Source of the DNA: JAVBNU01 sp031551265 | Lineage (GTDB): Bacteria > Cyanobacteriota > Vampirovibrionia > Gastranaerophilales > Gastranaerophilaceae | NCBI GenBank assembly: GCA_031551265.1 | Contig: JAVBNU010000043.1 | Span: 1-64,000, forward strand | Reading direction: 5' to 3' | Length of the DNA stretch: 64,000 nucleotides | Made by a program: the position numbers and the translations under genes | Part shown: positions 45,674-52,944 of the stretch, piece after piece | How positions within the stretch are numbered: position 1 is the first letter of the stretch | How the letters are laid out: each line of letters begins with the position of its first letter | Notes under the pieces: generated by a model | Seen by the model: only the letters and a program-made list of their open reading frames with translations | Databases searched by the model: none | Told to the model about the DNA's origin: nothing

Positions 45674-46252
45674 ATGATGAAAGTAGTTGCTATCAATGGA
45701 AGCCCGCGCAAAAATGGGAATACATATTTGATGTTGACTCAGGTTTTAGAGTCGATTGCGGCAGAGGGCATTGAAACAAAATTAATCCAAGTTGGTGGTG
45801 AAAATATCCATGGCTGCCGCGGCTGTTGGGCTTGCAGAAAAACGCTCAATCGTAAATGTGCTTTCCACGATGATATTTTAAACAGTTTGTTAGAAGAATT
45901 ATTTTCAGCGGATGCGATTATTTTGGGAACACCGTCTTATTTTTCAGACATGACGCCGGAATTGAAGGCATTGATTGATAGAGCCGGTGTAGTTGCATTA
46001 GGAAACGGTAAATTATTCAAACATAAAATTGGTGCAGCTGTGATTGCGCAGCGCAGAGGCGGAGGGCCTGCCATTCAATCTACAATTCATCACATGTTTT
46101 TGATGTCGGAGATGATAATTGTTGGCTCAACATACTGGAACTTTGGTATTGGCATGAACGAAGGCGATGTCGTAAACGATGCTGAAGCCATGGCTAATAT
46201 GGTTAATCTCGGACAAAACATTGCGTGGACTTTGAAGAAAATTAAAGCATAA
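45674..46252 (+). CDS. Flavodoxin-fold NAD(P)H-dependent oxidoreductase
   Basis: The 192-residue protein starts after AAGGAG with two adjacent ATGs. It has the FMN-binding loop N-G-S-P-R-K-N-G-N-T and a second loop G-T-P-S-Y-F, typical of the NADPH-dependent FMN reductase/iron-sulfur flavoprotein group. A C-x-x-C-x-x-C cluster motif (G-C-R-G-C-W-A-C) and a later Cys near residue 62 could hold an iron-sulfur cluster or be redox active. Substrate unknown. It is divergent from yidC and convergent with the Cys-rich gene, four bases apart. Confidence 0.88.
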   Translation: MMKVVAINGSPRKNGNTYLMLTQVLESIAAEGIETKLIQVGGENIHGCRGCWACRKTLNRKCAFHDDILNSLLEELFSADAIILGTPSYFSDMTPELKALIDRAGVVALGNGKLFKHKIGAAVIAQRRGGGPAIQSTIHHMFLMSEMIIVGSTYWNFGIGMNEGDVVNDAEAMANMVNLGQNIAWTLKKIKA

Positions 46253-46255
46253 TTT

Positions 46256-46639
46256 TTAAGAAATCGCACAAGTCAAAAGGCCTTTTGTCACTGTTTCGTT
46301 GACATTCGAGACCCAACTTTGTATAGACGCAAAATCAAGTCTGTTTTTGCGCTGCACTTCTTTTTTCAAAACAGCAAAATAAATATTTATAAAATTTATT
46401 TCAGGAAGTTCCTCTAATACAAACTCGCTGCAGCCGCAGTTAGAGCAAAATTTTGTGTCAGGTATAATTTTATCAAATTTTATTATGCCCTTGCGCTTAA
46501 CATTGCAGCATGCGCATCTGCACAAATACCATTTGTTATTGATAAATTCGCCGCAATCGGGGCAGTACCCGCAATCTGCCCCTGCAAAAATATTCGGGTG
46601 AATACAATTTCTTTCACGATAAAGCATATATAAAAACAT
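46256..46639 (-). CDS. Double zinc-ribbon-like protein of unknown function
   Basis: The 127-residue protein is cysteine-rich in its first 70 residues. It has C-G-Y-C-P-D-C-G, C-R-C-A-C-C and C-S-N-C-G-C knuckles, enough for two or three zinc sites, followed by a helical C-terminal half. I do not recognise the family. It is the last gene of an rsgA-ispA-DUF212 run, four bases behind the DUF212 gene, so it is probably co-transcribed. Confidence 0.75.
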   Translation of the reverse strand: MFLYMLYRERNCIHPNIFAGADCGYCPDCGEFINNKWYLCRCACCNVKRKGIIKFDKIIPDTKFCSNCGCSEFVLEELPEINFINIYFAVLKKEVQRKNRLDFASIQSWVSNVNETVTKGLLTCAIS

Positions 46640-46643
46640 ATTC

Positions 46644-47126
46644 TTAATTTAAGAATGCGGCGTGAAAAGTCAACCTTAACAAAAGATTATGTGAAGCAAA
46701 TGCTACGATTACGCCAAGAACTGCGCCCATGAAAACTTCAATGGGTGTATGTCCTAAAAGTTCTTTTAGTTTTTCGCCGGCAGCCTGAGTATTATGAGCG
46801 TAAAATTCGTCTTTAATGCGATTAAGCGTTGCTGCCATCTTACCGGCAGCGCGTCTTACACCTGCTGCATCGTACATAACTACAAGCGCTAAGCCAACAG
46901 CTACTGCGCATTCTACGGAATCAAATCCGGTAAGAATCCCTGCCACAGTGGCTAATCCAACTACACCTGCACTGTGAGCACTAGGCATGCCGCCTGTTGT
47001 TGTGAGTGCTTTGAAATTAACTTTTTTGTGAATAATAATAAAACCAAAAAATTTAATTAGCTGAGCAATAAATGCTGCAAAAATTCCCGTCAGTACAACC
47101 TCATATCCTGTATTCACTATCTGCAC
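46644..47126 (-). CDS. Divergent PAP2-family membrane protein (DUF212)
   Basis: The 160-residue, four- or five-helix protein matches the DUF212/YuiD group of divergent PAP2 phosphatases, with G-G-M-P-S-A-H-S-A motif, D-A-A-G-V-R-R-A-A-G and a late L-G-H-T-P-I-E-V-F-x-G block. Its phosphatase substrate is unknown, but the position directly behind ispA hints at polyprenyl-phosphate metabolism. The start lies 17 bases after the ispA stop. Confidence 0.92.
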   Translation of the reverse strand: MQIVNTGYEVVLTGIFAAFIAQLIKFFGFIIIHKKVNFKALTTTGGMPSAHSAGVVGLATVAGILTGFDSVECAVAVGLALVVMYDAAGVRRAAGKMAATLNRIKDEFYAHNTQAAGEKLKELLGHTPIEVFMGAVLGVIVAFASHNLLLRLTFHAAFLN

Positions 47127-47143
47127 GAATTAACCGCCTTTCA

Positions 47144-48034
47144 CTAATTTATCTGATTATTGATTTTATTAATTAATTCAACTAACAAATCCGATTTTAT
47201 TCCATATTTTATAATTTTATCACATGCACTTTTACAAAGGCAATTTAATTTATTTTTTGCCTCGTCTAATCCATACAGAGAAACATAAGTCGCTTTGTGT
47301 GCCGCAAGGTCTTTTCCGGGAGTTTTGCCGAGTTTTTCTTTTGTTGACACGACATCTAAAATATCATCAGCAATTTGGAAAGCATTACCTGTAAGTAAAG
47401 CTATTTCAGTAATATTTTCAAGTTGCTTCTCATCTGCCCCACCAAGAATCGCGCCTGTACGGAAAGATAGTTTAAATAATTCAGCTGTTTTGTAGCGATG
47501 AATGTAATTTAGCGTATCTTTGCTGACTTCTTTTCCCTCAGACTCAATGTCTACAACCTGCCCGCCGACCATGCCCTCGGCTCCGGCTGAAATCAAATAT
47601 TCTTCAATTATTTTGGTAATTATTGGCGCTTTTACGGTTTTAGGAGATTTTTGCATAATTACTTGCAATGCATAAGTAATGAGAGCATCACCTGCCAGCA
47701 GTGCGATAGCTTCACCAAAAACTTTATGGTTAGTTAATTTCCCGCGACGAAAATCGTCATTATCCATACAAGGCAAATCATCATGTATCAAGCTGTATAC
47801 GTGCAACATCTCTATAGCGCAGGCTGTAGGGATTGCGTGTGCGTAGTTGCCGCATAGCGCATTACAAACCTCCAGTGCTATGACAGGCCTTATACGTTTC
47901 CCGCCTGCTAAGACGGAATATCGCATTGATTCCCATGTTTTTTCAGGATATTGAACAGGCAAATATCTGTCCAGATATTCCTCTATGGTTGATTTATACA
48001 TTTCATAGCGTTTATTTGCCAGGTCTGATTTCAT
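47144..48034 (-). CDS. ispA: Farnesyl/geranylgeranyl diphosphate synthase
   Basis: The 296-residue prenyltransferase has both Asp-rich motifs: D-D-L-P-C-M-D-N-D-D (85-94) and a later D-D-I-L-D. G-G-K-R-I-R-P is near residue 45. The two residues inserted in the first motif and the length are typical of bacterial short-chain FPP/GGPP synthases. It feeds undecaprenyl and quinone side-chain synthesis. It follows rsgA by one base. Confidence 0.94.
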   Translation of the reverse strand: MKSDLANKRYEMYKSTIEEYLDRYLPVQYPEKTWESMRYSVLAGGKRIRPVIALEVCNALCGNYAHAIPTACAIEMLHVYSLIHDDLPCMDNDDFRRGKLTNHKVFGEAIALLAGDALITYALQVIMQKSPKTVKAPIITKIIEEYLISAGAEGMVGGQVVDIESEGKEVSKDTLNYIHRYKTAELFKLSFRTGAILGGADEKQLENITEIALLTGNAFQIADDILDVVSTKEKLGKTPGKDLAAHKATYVSLYGLDEAKNKLNCLCKSACDKIIKYGIKSDLLVELINKINNQIN

Positions 48035-48035
48035 T

Positions 48036-49055
48036 TCATTCCTCGATGTGTGTGGATAGACTTTGTTTGATGCCTTTGCGATTGATTTCGCGTTTTTTTG
48101 CGTTTATTTTTGCGACTTCGCTTTTATTTATGATTTTGCTTTTGCTCTCTTTTTTGGTGCCTTGTTTTGAGATTAGCTTTTTGTACTCATCGGCTTCCTC
48201 TACAAACTTTAGATAACTATCATATCGCGATTGATTTATTTTTGCCATGTTTTTTAAAATATTACATCCCGTTTCATTAATGTGCAGGCAGTCTTTGAAT
48301 TTGCAATGTTTTTTGAGTTCTTTAATTTCAGAGAATAAGTCAGAAATTTCTGCTGGTAACAAAAAGTCAAATTTGAAATTGCTAAATCCCGGTGTATCAA
48401 CGACTTTGCAAATACCTCCATTGGAAAGTTCTACATTAATAATTTCGCAATGTCTGGTTGTATGAGTGCCTTTTGCGGTTTTAGCGCTTACTTCCCCTGT
48501 TTTTAATTGCAAATCCGGTTGTATTACGTTCAGGATTGTCGATTTGCCAACACCTGACATCCCGCATAAAACTGACACTTTATCTTCTAGCTTTGACTCA
48601 ATTTCGTGTAAACCATTTTTTTCTAATGCTGAAATAAATACTGTTTCGTAGCCAAGCGGATTATAAATTGATGAAATTTTAGAAATTAATGCTTCATCAT
48701 TTGATAAGTCATTTTTGTTGAAACATAATACAGGCTGGACTTTATAATATTTACAAAGACACAAATAACGATTTAGCTGTTCAAAACATAAATCAGGTTC
48801 TTTAATTGCTGTGACAATAATAACCTGATCGACATTAGCTGCTTTGGGGCGCGGGATAAAGTTTTTACGCTCGCAAGCTTTGCTTATAAAGGCCTGTTTA
48901 GTATCTGGATTTATCTGTTCAAGTTCGACAAAATCACCAACAACAATGTTCGCGTGCTGTTTTTTTAGAACATCTCTGACTTTCGCCTCAATGACGCCTT
49001 CTGGCGTATCGACGTAATAGAAATCAGAATGTATTTTATAAACTTGTCCTTGCAT
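48036..49055 (-). CDS. rsgA: Ribosome small-subunit biogenesis GTPase RsgA
   Basis: From ATG 49055 the product has 339 residues and begins M-Q-G-Q-V-Y-K-I like the family's OB-fold start. The circularly permuted GTPase has N-K-N-D-L (G4) before the P-loop G-M-S-G-V-G-K-S-T (about 163-171), then D-T-P-G-F (G3). The zinc domain C-x(4)-C-x-H-x(5)-G-C follows. A basic tail rich in Lys closes it. Longer frames exist upstream (ATG 49073, TTG 49109), but a promoter ends eight bases before 49055. It checks 30S maturation. Confidence 0.93.
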   Translation of the reverse strand: MQGQVYKIHSDFYYVDTPEGVIEAKVRDVLKKQHANIVVGDFVELEQINPDTKQAFISKACERKNFIPRPKAANVDQVIIVTAIKEPDLCFEQLNRYLCLCKYYKVQPVLCFNKNDLSNDEALISKISSIYNPLGYETVFISALEKNGLHEIESKLEDKVSVLCGMSGVGKSTILNVIQPDLQLKTGEVSAKTAKGTHTTRHCEIINVELSNGGICKVVDTPGFSNFKFDFLLPAEISDLFSEIKELKKHCKFKDCLHINETGCNILKNMAKINQSRYDSYLKFVEEADEYKKLISKQGTKKESKSKIINKSEVAKINAKKREINRKGIKQSLSTHIEE

Positions 49056-49063
49056 CAGTTTAT

Positions 49064-49092
49064 ATAATAGCATTGTGAAGGCATTTTCGCAA
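49064..49092 (-). promoter_or_regulatory. Promoter of rsgA, probably leaderless or very short leader
   Basis: On the minus strand TTGCGA (49087-49092) and TATTAT (49064-49069) are spaced by 17 bases. The -10 box ends eight bases before ATG 49055, and no Shine-Dalgarno precedes it. This supports the shorter start. Confidence 0.5.
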
Positions 49093-49120
49093 TAATTATA
49101 GATAATCAAAAAGCCTAAGA

Positions 49121-49149
49121 TTTACTTTCTTTGAGCAATTCGTTATAAT
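49121..49149 (+). promoter_or_regulatory. Promoter of MNT/HEPN pair, leaderless
   Basis: TTTACT (49121-49126) and consensus TATAAT (49144-49149) are spaced by 17 bases. The ATG at 49156 is exactly where transcription should start, so the MNT message probably has no leader. Confidence 0.7.
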
Positions 49150-49155
49150 GGGCAT

Positions 49156-49479
49156 ATGAAACAAGTTGTTGATGAAGTTGCAAAAAAATTACGAGATGCT
49201 CTAAAAGAATCTATTCCTGATTTTGAAGGGTTGTATGTTTTTGGCTCACAAGTACGCGGAGATGCGACAGAAGATAGTGACGTTGATATTGTTGTGCTTT
49301 TTGGTGCTGAACGATTTTGGCAGCCTGAGGCTTTTTATGATATTTTGTCTAAAATGAAATATGATTATTACGACATTATTGATTTGGACATTCACCCTAA
49401 AACAAAAAAACAACTGGAAAATAATCCGTTTTTTTATAATGAAGTTGTCAATAAAGGAGTATTCTATGCCGCTGCGTAA
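49156..49479 (+). CDS. Minimal nucleotidyltransferase (MNT), antitoxin candidate
   Basis: The 107-residue protein is a stand-alone nucleotidyltransferase domain: G-S (30-31) followed by D-S-D-V-D (Asp42 and Asp44) and a third acidic strand D-L-D near residue 76-78. The catalytic residues look intact. In HEPN/MNT modules such proteins transfer AMP to the partner HEPN protein and silence it. The gene overlaps the HEPN gene by 14 bases and is expected to be on a leaderless transcript. Confidence 0.9.
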   Translation: MKQVVDEVAKKLRDALKESIPDFEGLYVFGSQVRGDATEDSDVDIVVLFGAERFWQPEAFYDILSKMKYDYYDIIDLDIHPKTKKQLENNPFFYNEVVNKGVFYAAA

Positions 49480-49894
49480 CAACATTTTAGTACAACGTAA
49501 TATTGAAAAATCTGATGAGGCTTTAAAAGCTGCTCAGTGTAGTCTCGAAAATAAACTTTTAACGTCAACTCTAAATAGAATTTATTATGCGATTTTTTAT
49601 ACCGTTACTGCTTTGGCTTATAAATACGATTATGCTACTTCAAAACATTCTAAATTAATGGGTTGGTTTAATAAAAAATTTATCAATGAAGATAAGATGT
49701 TTGACCGTGCTATATATAAAATTTATGAAAATGCCTTTAACCTTCGTCAAGAGAGCGACTATGAGACACTATACGAACCTAATATCGATGAAGCTAACGA
49801 GCTTTTAGAGGCTTCAAAAAAATTTATAAAAGAAGTCGAACAGCTATTTAGAAGATTACTCAACACACATAAATTTGTGTACTTGTGGAATTAA
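49466..49894 (+). CDS. HEPN-domain protein (UPF0332 type), toxin candidate
   Basis: ATG 49466 is chosen for GGAG upstream and the overlap with MNT; an earlier in-frame ATG at 49361 would overlap most of the MNT gene. The 142-residue helical protein fits UPF0332: R-I-Y-Y-A-I-F-Y (38-45), S-K-H-S-K (59-63) and R-Q-E-S-D-Y (94-99). The classic RNase motif R-x(4-6)-H is missing, since Tyr takes the place of His. It may be a non-nuclease HEPN or work otherwise. The end overlaps convergent queE by 39 bases. Confidence 0.87.
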   Translation: MPLRNNILVQRNIEKSDEALKAAQCSLENKLLTSTLNRIYYAIFYTVTALAYKYDYATSKHSKLMGWFNKKFINEDKMFDRAIYKIYENAFNLRQESDYETLYEPNIDEANELLEASKKFIKEVEQLFRRLLNTHKFVYLWN

Positions 49895-50533
49895 GCGCAC
49901 ATCTTGGTATTGAAATAAAAATTTATCAAAAATTTTAATCAACTCATCACTGCACAGCGCCATTTTGTTGCCTGTCATTTTAGGTTGAATTATTAACGGT
50001 ATAGAATGTTTTTTGCAAATCGCACAACATTCCTTTATTTCTCCATCGTCGATATTATTGTCAAATATGACTTTTGCAAATGTCTCAATATTGTTTTTCA
50101 CAGCCAGTGCGATAAAGGTGTCGTGTGTTTTGAATAAAGCGCCTTGATTTGAAACAGAATCAAGTTTTATATCAACTGCTGCAATATCCACAAAACGTGC
50201 AAGTTTTGCAAAAGGCTCAAGCAGAGTGCCGTTGGTCTCAAGATAAACTTTTTTTGCACACAATGGCAAAAAGTCCTCTAAAAAAACAGCATGCAGAAGT
50301 GGCTCGCCACCTGTAAAGCTAATACTATGTAAGTTTTCCAAGTCGTAGTTATTAAGTGATTCAACCAGCTGGACAGGAGTATAGCAAGTAACACCTTGTT
50401 CATGGTTGGTGTCACAGTAATTGCATTTGAGGTTGCAGCCTGAGAATCTGATAAATAGCTGCTTAGCACCTACATACAGACCTTCGCCCTGTATAGATGT
50501 AAAAATTTCTTTTATTAATGCGCTGCTACTCAT
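49856..50533 (-). CDS. queE: 7-carboxy-7-deazaguanine synthase
   Basis: The 225-residue radical SAM enzyme has the C-x(3)-C-x(2)-C cluster motif (Cys33, Cys37, Cys40), the Q-G-E-G start and S-F-T-G-G-E-P-L. It converts carboxy-tetrahydropterin to CDG on the way to preQ0 and queuosine, agreeing with queA nearby. It overlaps the end of the dnaJ-like gene by eight bases and is probably co-transcribed with it. Confidence 0.94.
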   Translation of the reverse strand: MSSSALIKEIFTSIQGEGLYVGAKQLFIRFSGCNLKCNYCDTNHEQGVTCYTPVQLVESLNNYDLENLHSISFTGGEPLLHAVFLEDFLPLCAKKVYLETNGTLLEPFAKLARFVDIAAVDIKLDSVSNQGALFKTHDTFIALAVKNNIETFAKVIFDNNIDDGEIKECCAICKKHSIPLIIQPKMTGNKMALCSDELIKIFDKFLFQYQDVRLIPQVHKFMCVE

Positions 50534-51578
50534 GTGCTAAATTTTCCCTCACATTGTGTTTTGATGCAAGCTTTATTTGTTCGTAAAGTAGTTTTTCTTC
50601 TTCAGTAAGCGTTTTTGGTAAATCAATTTTTACTGTCACCACTAAATCTCCGATGACTTTACCGTTATCAGATTTCAAGCCTTGTTCATTAAGTCTGAAT
50701 TTTTGCCCTGATGAGGTGCATGCCGGAATTTTCATTGAGACAGTACCGTTTGGCGTGGGGATTTCAATGCTCGCTCCGAGCGCTGCCTCAAACGGTGTAA
50801 CGGGAATAGTTGTAAAAGCATTATTGTATTCGTATGTGAATTGCGAAGATTTTTCGATGGTAATAGTTAAATACAAATCACCGTTTGTTCCTCCGTGCAA
50901 GCCTTGATTACCCTCGTTGGCGATTCTTATTTTTGAGCCTTCTTTGACATAGGCCGGTATTTTTACGTTAATTTTTTTCTGAACTGAAGTTTCACCTTTA
51001 CCGTTGCAAAGCTGGCAAAATGAGCCATTTATAAACCTACGCCCGTTACATTTCGGACATAATTGTGTGTGCAAGATATTAACTGTTCGGCTTGTGCCCT
51101 CTAATGATTCTTTTTGAGTTATTGTAATAGATGTATTTATATCCGTTCCATTGACGGCTTCAGGCTTTTTCGGTGGAGTTTTAGTTTTCTTTAAGCCTTC
51201 TAAAATGTCATTAAAAATATCATTAAACGAATTTTTAGATTCTTTGGATTCTTTATAGGTTTGTCTATATGGTGTAGAAGTTTTTTTAGATGTTGTTTTT
51301 TGCTCTTTATAAGCATTTTGGGCATGTGTGCGATTTGTTTGATTATTTTTTGAAATGAAGTTATTCAAAGCATCGTATTTTTCGCGCCTTATCTTATCTG
51401 AAAGTGTTTCATAGGCTTCAGTTATTCGTTTGAATTTTTCTATTGCATCTTTGCTGGGGTTTACATCGGGATGATATTTTCTTGCTAACCTTCTAAAAGC
51501 AGCTTTAATTTTCTGTTCATCGCAGTCGAATGAAACTTCAAGCACTTCATAATAACTCAGTTTGTTATTTGTCACCAT
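50526..51578 (-). CDS. DnaJ/Hsp40 co-chaperone with one zinc half-site pair
   Basis: The 350-residue protein has an N-terminal J domain with H-P-D at 36-38, then a long charged linker instead of the usual Gly/Phe region, a reduced zinc element with only two C-x-x-C-x-G motifs (Cys173/176 and Cys187/190) instead of four, and the DnaJ C-terminal substrate-binding domains. It is therefore between type I DnaJ and CbpA-like type II. It would stimulate DnaK ATPase and present unfolded clients. A promoter at 51608-51636 drives it and queE. Confidence 0.9.
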   Translation of the reverse strand: MVTNNKLSYYEVLEVSFDCDEQKIKAAFRRLARKYHPDVNPSKDAIEKFKRITEAYETLSDKIRREKYDALNNFISKNNQTNRTHAQNAYKEQKTTSKKTSTPYRQTYKESKESKNSFNDIFNDILEGLKKTKTPPKKPEAVNGTDINTSITITQKESLEGTSRTVNILHTQLCPKCNGRRFINGSFCQLCNGKGETSVQKKINVKIPAYVKEGSKIRIANEGNQGLHGGTNGDLYLTITIEKSSQFTYEYNNAFTTIPVTPFEAALGASIEIPTPNGTVSMKIPACTSSGQKFRLNEQGLKSDNGKVIGDLVVTVKIDLPKTLTEEEKLLYEQIKLASKHNVRENLAHE

Positions 51579-51607
51579 AAGATTGATTTTTACTCGTTTA
51601 CTGTACG

Positions 51608-51636
51608 ACTATATTTATTTTAAGAATAACTATCAA
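51608..51636 (-). promoter_or_regulatory. Promoter of dnaJ-queE
   Basis: TTGATA (51631-51636) and TATAGT (51608-51613) on the minus strand are 17 bases apart, about 30 bases before the ATG at 51578. No CIRCE-type inverted repeat for heat-shock control was seen. Confidence 0.55.
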
Positions 51637-51706
51637 AATATCAAGCACCAAACGCATTATTTTTAGAGTATAATAAAACGTATAAATTACAGAAAAAGGA
51701 AACAGT

Positions 51707-52933
51707 ATGATAGTACCCAGTATAGATTTAATGTCAGGTAAAGCAGTTCAGTTGAGACAGGGCAAAGAAAAAATTTTAGAAAAAGATAACGTTTTGGAAC
51801 TGGCTAAATACTATGCACGTTTTGGCGAAGTTGCCGTCATTGATTTAGATGCAGCAATGGGTAAAGGCGATAATGAAGCGCTTATAAAAGAAATTTGTAA
51901 AATTGCCAAATGCCGTGTAGGTGGTGGCATAAGGGATATAGAAAAAGCAAAAAGAATTTTAGCAAACGGCGCTGACAAAATCATAATCGGTACAGCTGCA
52001 AATGAAGAATTACTTTCGAAATTGCCAAAAAATAAAGTAATCGTTGCAATTGACACAAAAGGCGGTAAAATCACAACTGAAGGATGGACTAAAGAACTTG
52101 CGCAAACTCCGGCCGATTTTATTAAAAGATTTGATGATTATTGCTGCGGCTACCTGTATACTGTTGTTGAAAAAGAAGGAATGATGGGCGGTTGTGACAT
52201 AGCAGCAATTGAAAATGTGGTTAAATTAACCAAAAATGAAATTACTGCGGCGGGTGGTATTTCAACGGTTGAAGAAATCGCTAAACTCCAAAAAATGAAT
52301 GTCTCAACGCAGCTTGGAATGTGCATTTATACTGAGGCAGTTAAATTAGAAGATGCTTTTTGTGCATCTGTAGATTTTGCAAAATGTGACGGGCTTGTGC
52401 CGACAATCGTGCAAGATGTTGACACTAAACAAGTTCTGATGATGGCGTATTCAAGCAAAGAATCTTTGCACAAAACCTTAGCAGAAGGCTTAGCGACTTA
52501 TTATAGCCGCTCACGTAAAGAACTCTGGACAAAAGGACTGACTTCGGGCAACACTCAAGAATTAGTGACTGCACTATTTGATTGCGATCAGGATACAATT
52601 CTTTTCAAAGTCAGACAAAAAGGTAATGCTTGTCACTTAGACAGATACAGTTGTTTTGAGGGCAAAGAGTTTGCGATTAAAGAATTGTATGACTTGTTGC
52701 TCGACAGAAAAGTAAAATTGCCTGAAAAATCTTTTACGACAAAGTTATTTAAAGATGAATTCTTTCTCAAACGTAAAATCATGGAAGAAGCTTTTGAAAC
52801 AGTGAATCATGAGGAAGGTGACGGCTTAAGCTGGGAAGTCGCTGATTTGGCGTACTTTTTACTCACGTTCATGGCAAAACATAATGTAACACCCAAAGAT
52901 ATTTTGAGCAATCTGGCATCACGCACAAAGTAA
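51707..52933 (+). CDS. hisAIE: HisA-HisI-HisE trifunctional fusion (histidine synthesis)
   Basis: The 408-residue protein has three domains. Residues 1 to ~222 form a HisA-type barrel: I-P/V-P-S-I-D-L with Asp7, V-G-G-G-I-R and A-A-G-G-I-S phosphate loops. The usual second catalytic R-D-G is K-E-G here (Glu157). Residues ~225-320 are HisI (cyclohydrolase) with S-R-S-R-x-x-L-W-x-K-G, D-C-D-x-D and A-C-H..S-C-F metal residues. Residues ~327-408 are HisE (pyrophosphohydrolase) with K-I-M-E-E-A-F-E and E-V-A-D-L-A-Y-F. It would catalyse steps 2, 3 and 4 of the pathway. AAAGGAAA precedes the ATG and hisD follows 11 bases on. Confidence 0.93.
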   Translation: MIVPSIDLMSGKAVQLRQGKEKILEKDNVLELAKYYARFGEVAVIDLDAAMGKGDNEALIKEICKIAKCRVGGGIRDIEKAKRILANGADKIIIGTAANEELLSKLPKNKVIVAIDTKGGKITTEGWTKELAQTPADFIKRFDDYCCGYLYTVVEKEGMMGGCDIAAIENVVKLTKNEITAAGGISTVEEIAKLQKMNVSTQLGMCIYTEAVKLEDAFCASVDFAKCDGLVPTIVQDVDTKQVLMMAYSSKESLHKTLAEGLATYYSRSRKELWTKGLTSGNTQELVTALFDCDQDTILFKVRQKGNACHLDRYSCFEGKEFAIKELYDLLLDRKVKLPEKSFTTKLFKDEFFLKRKIMEEAFETVNHEEGDGLSWEVADLAYFLLTFMAKHNVTPKDILSNLASRTK

Positions 52934-52944
52934 AGGGCGAATTT

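Noticed and set aside
49361..49465. Longer HEPN start at 49361
   Set aside because: It would overlap most of the MNT gene and lacks a ribosome site. GGAG precedes ATG 49466 and HEPN homology starts there.
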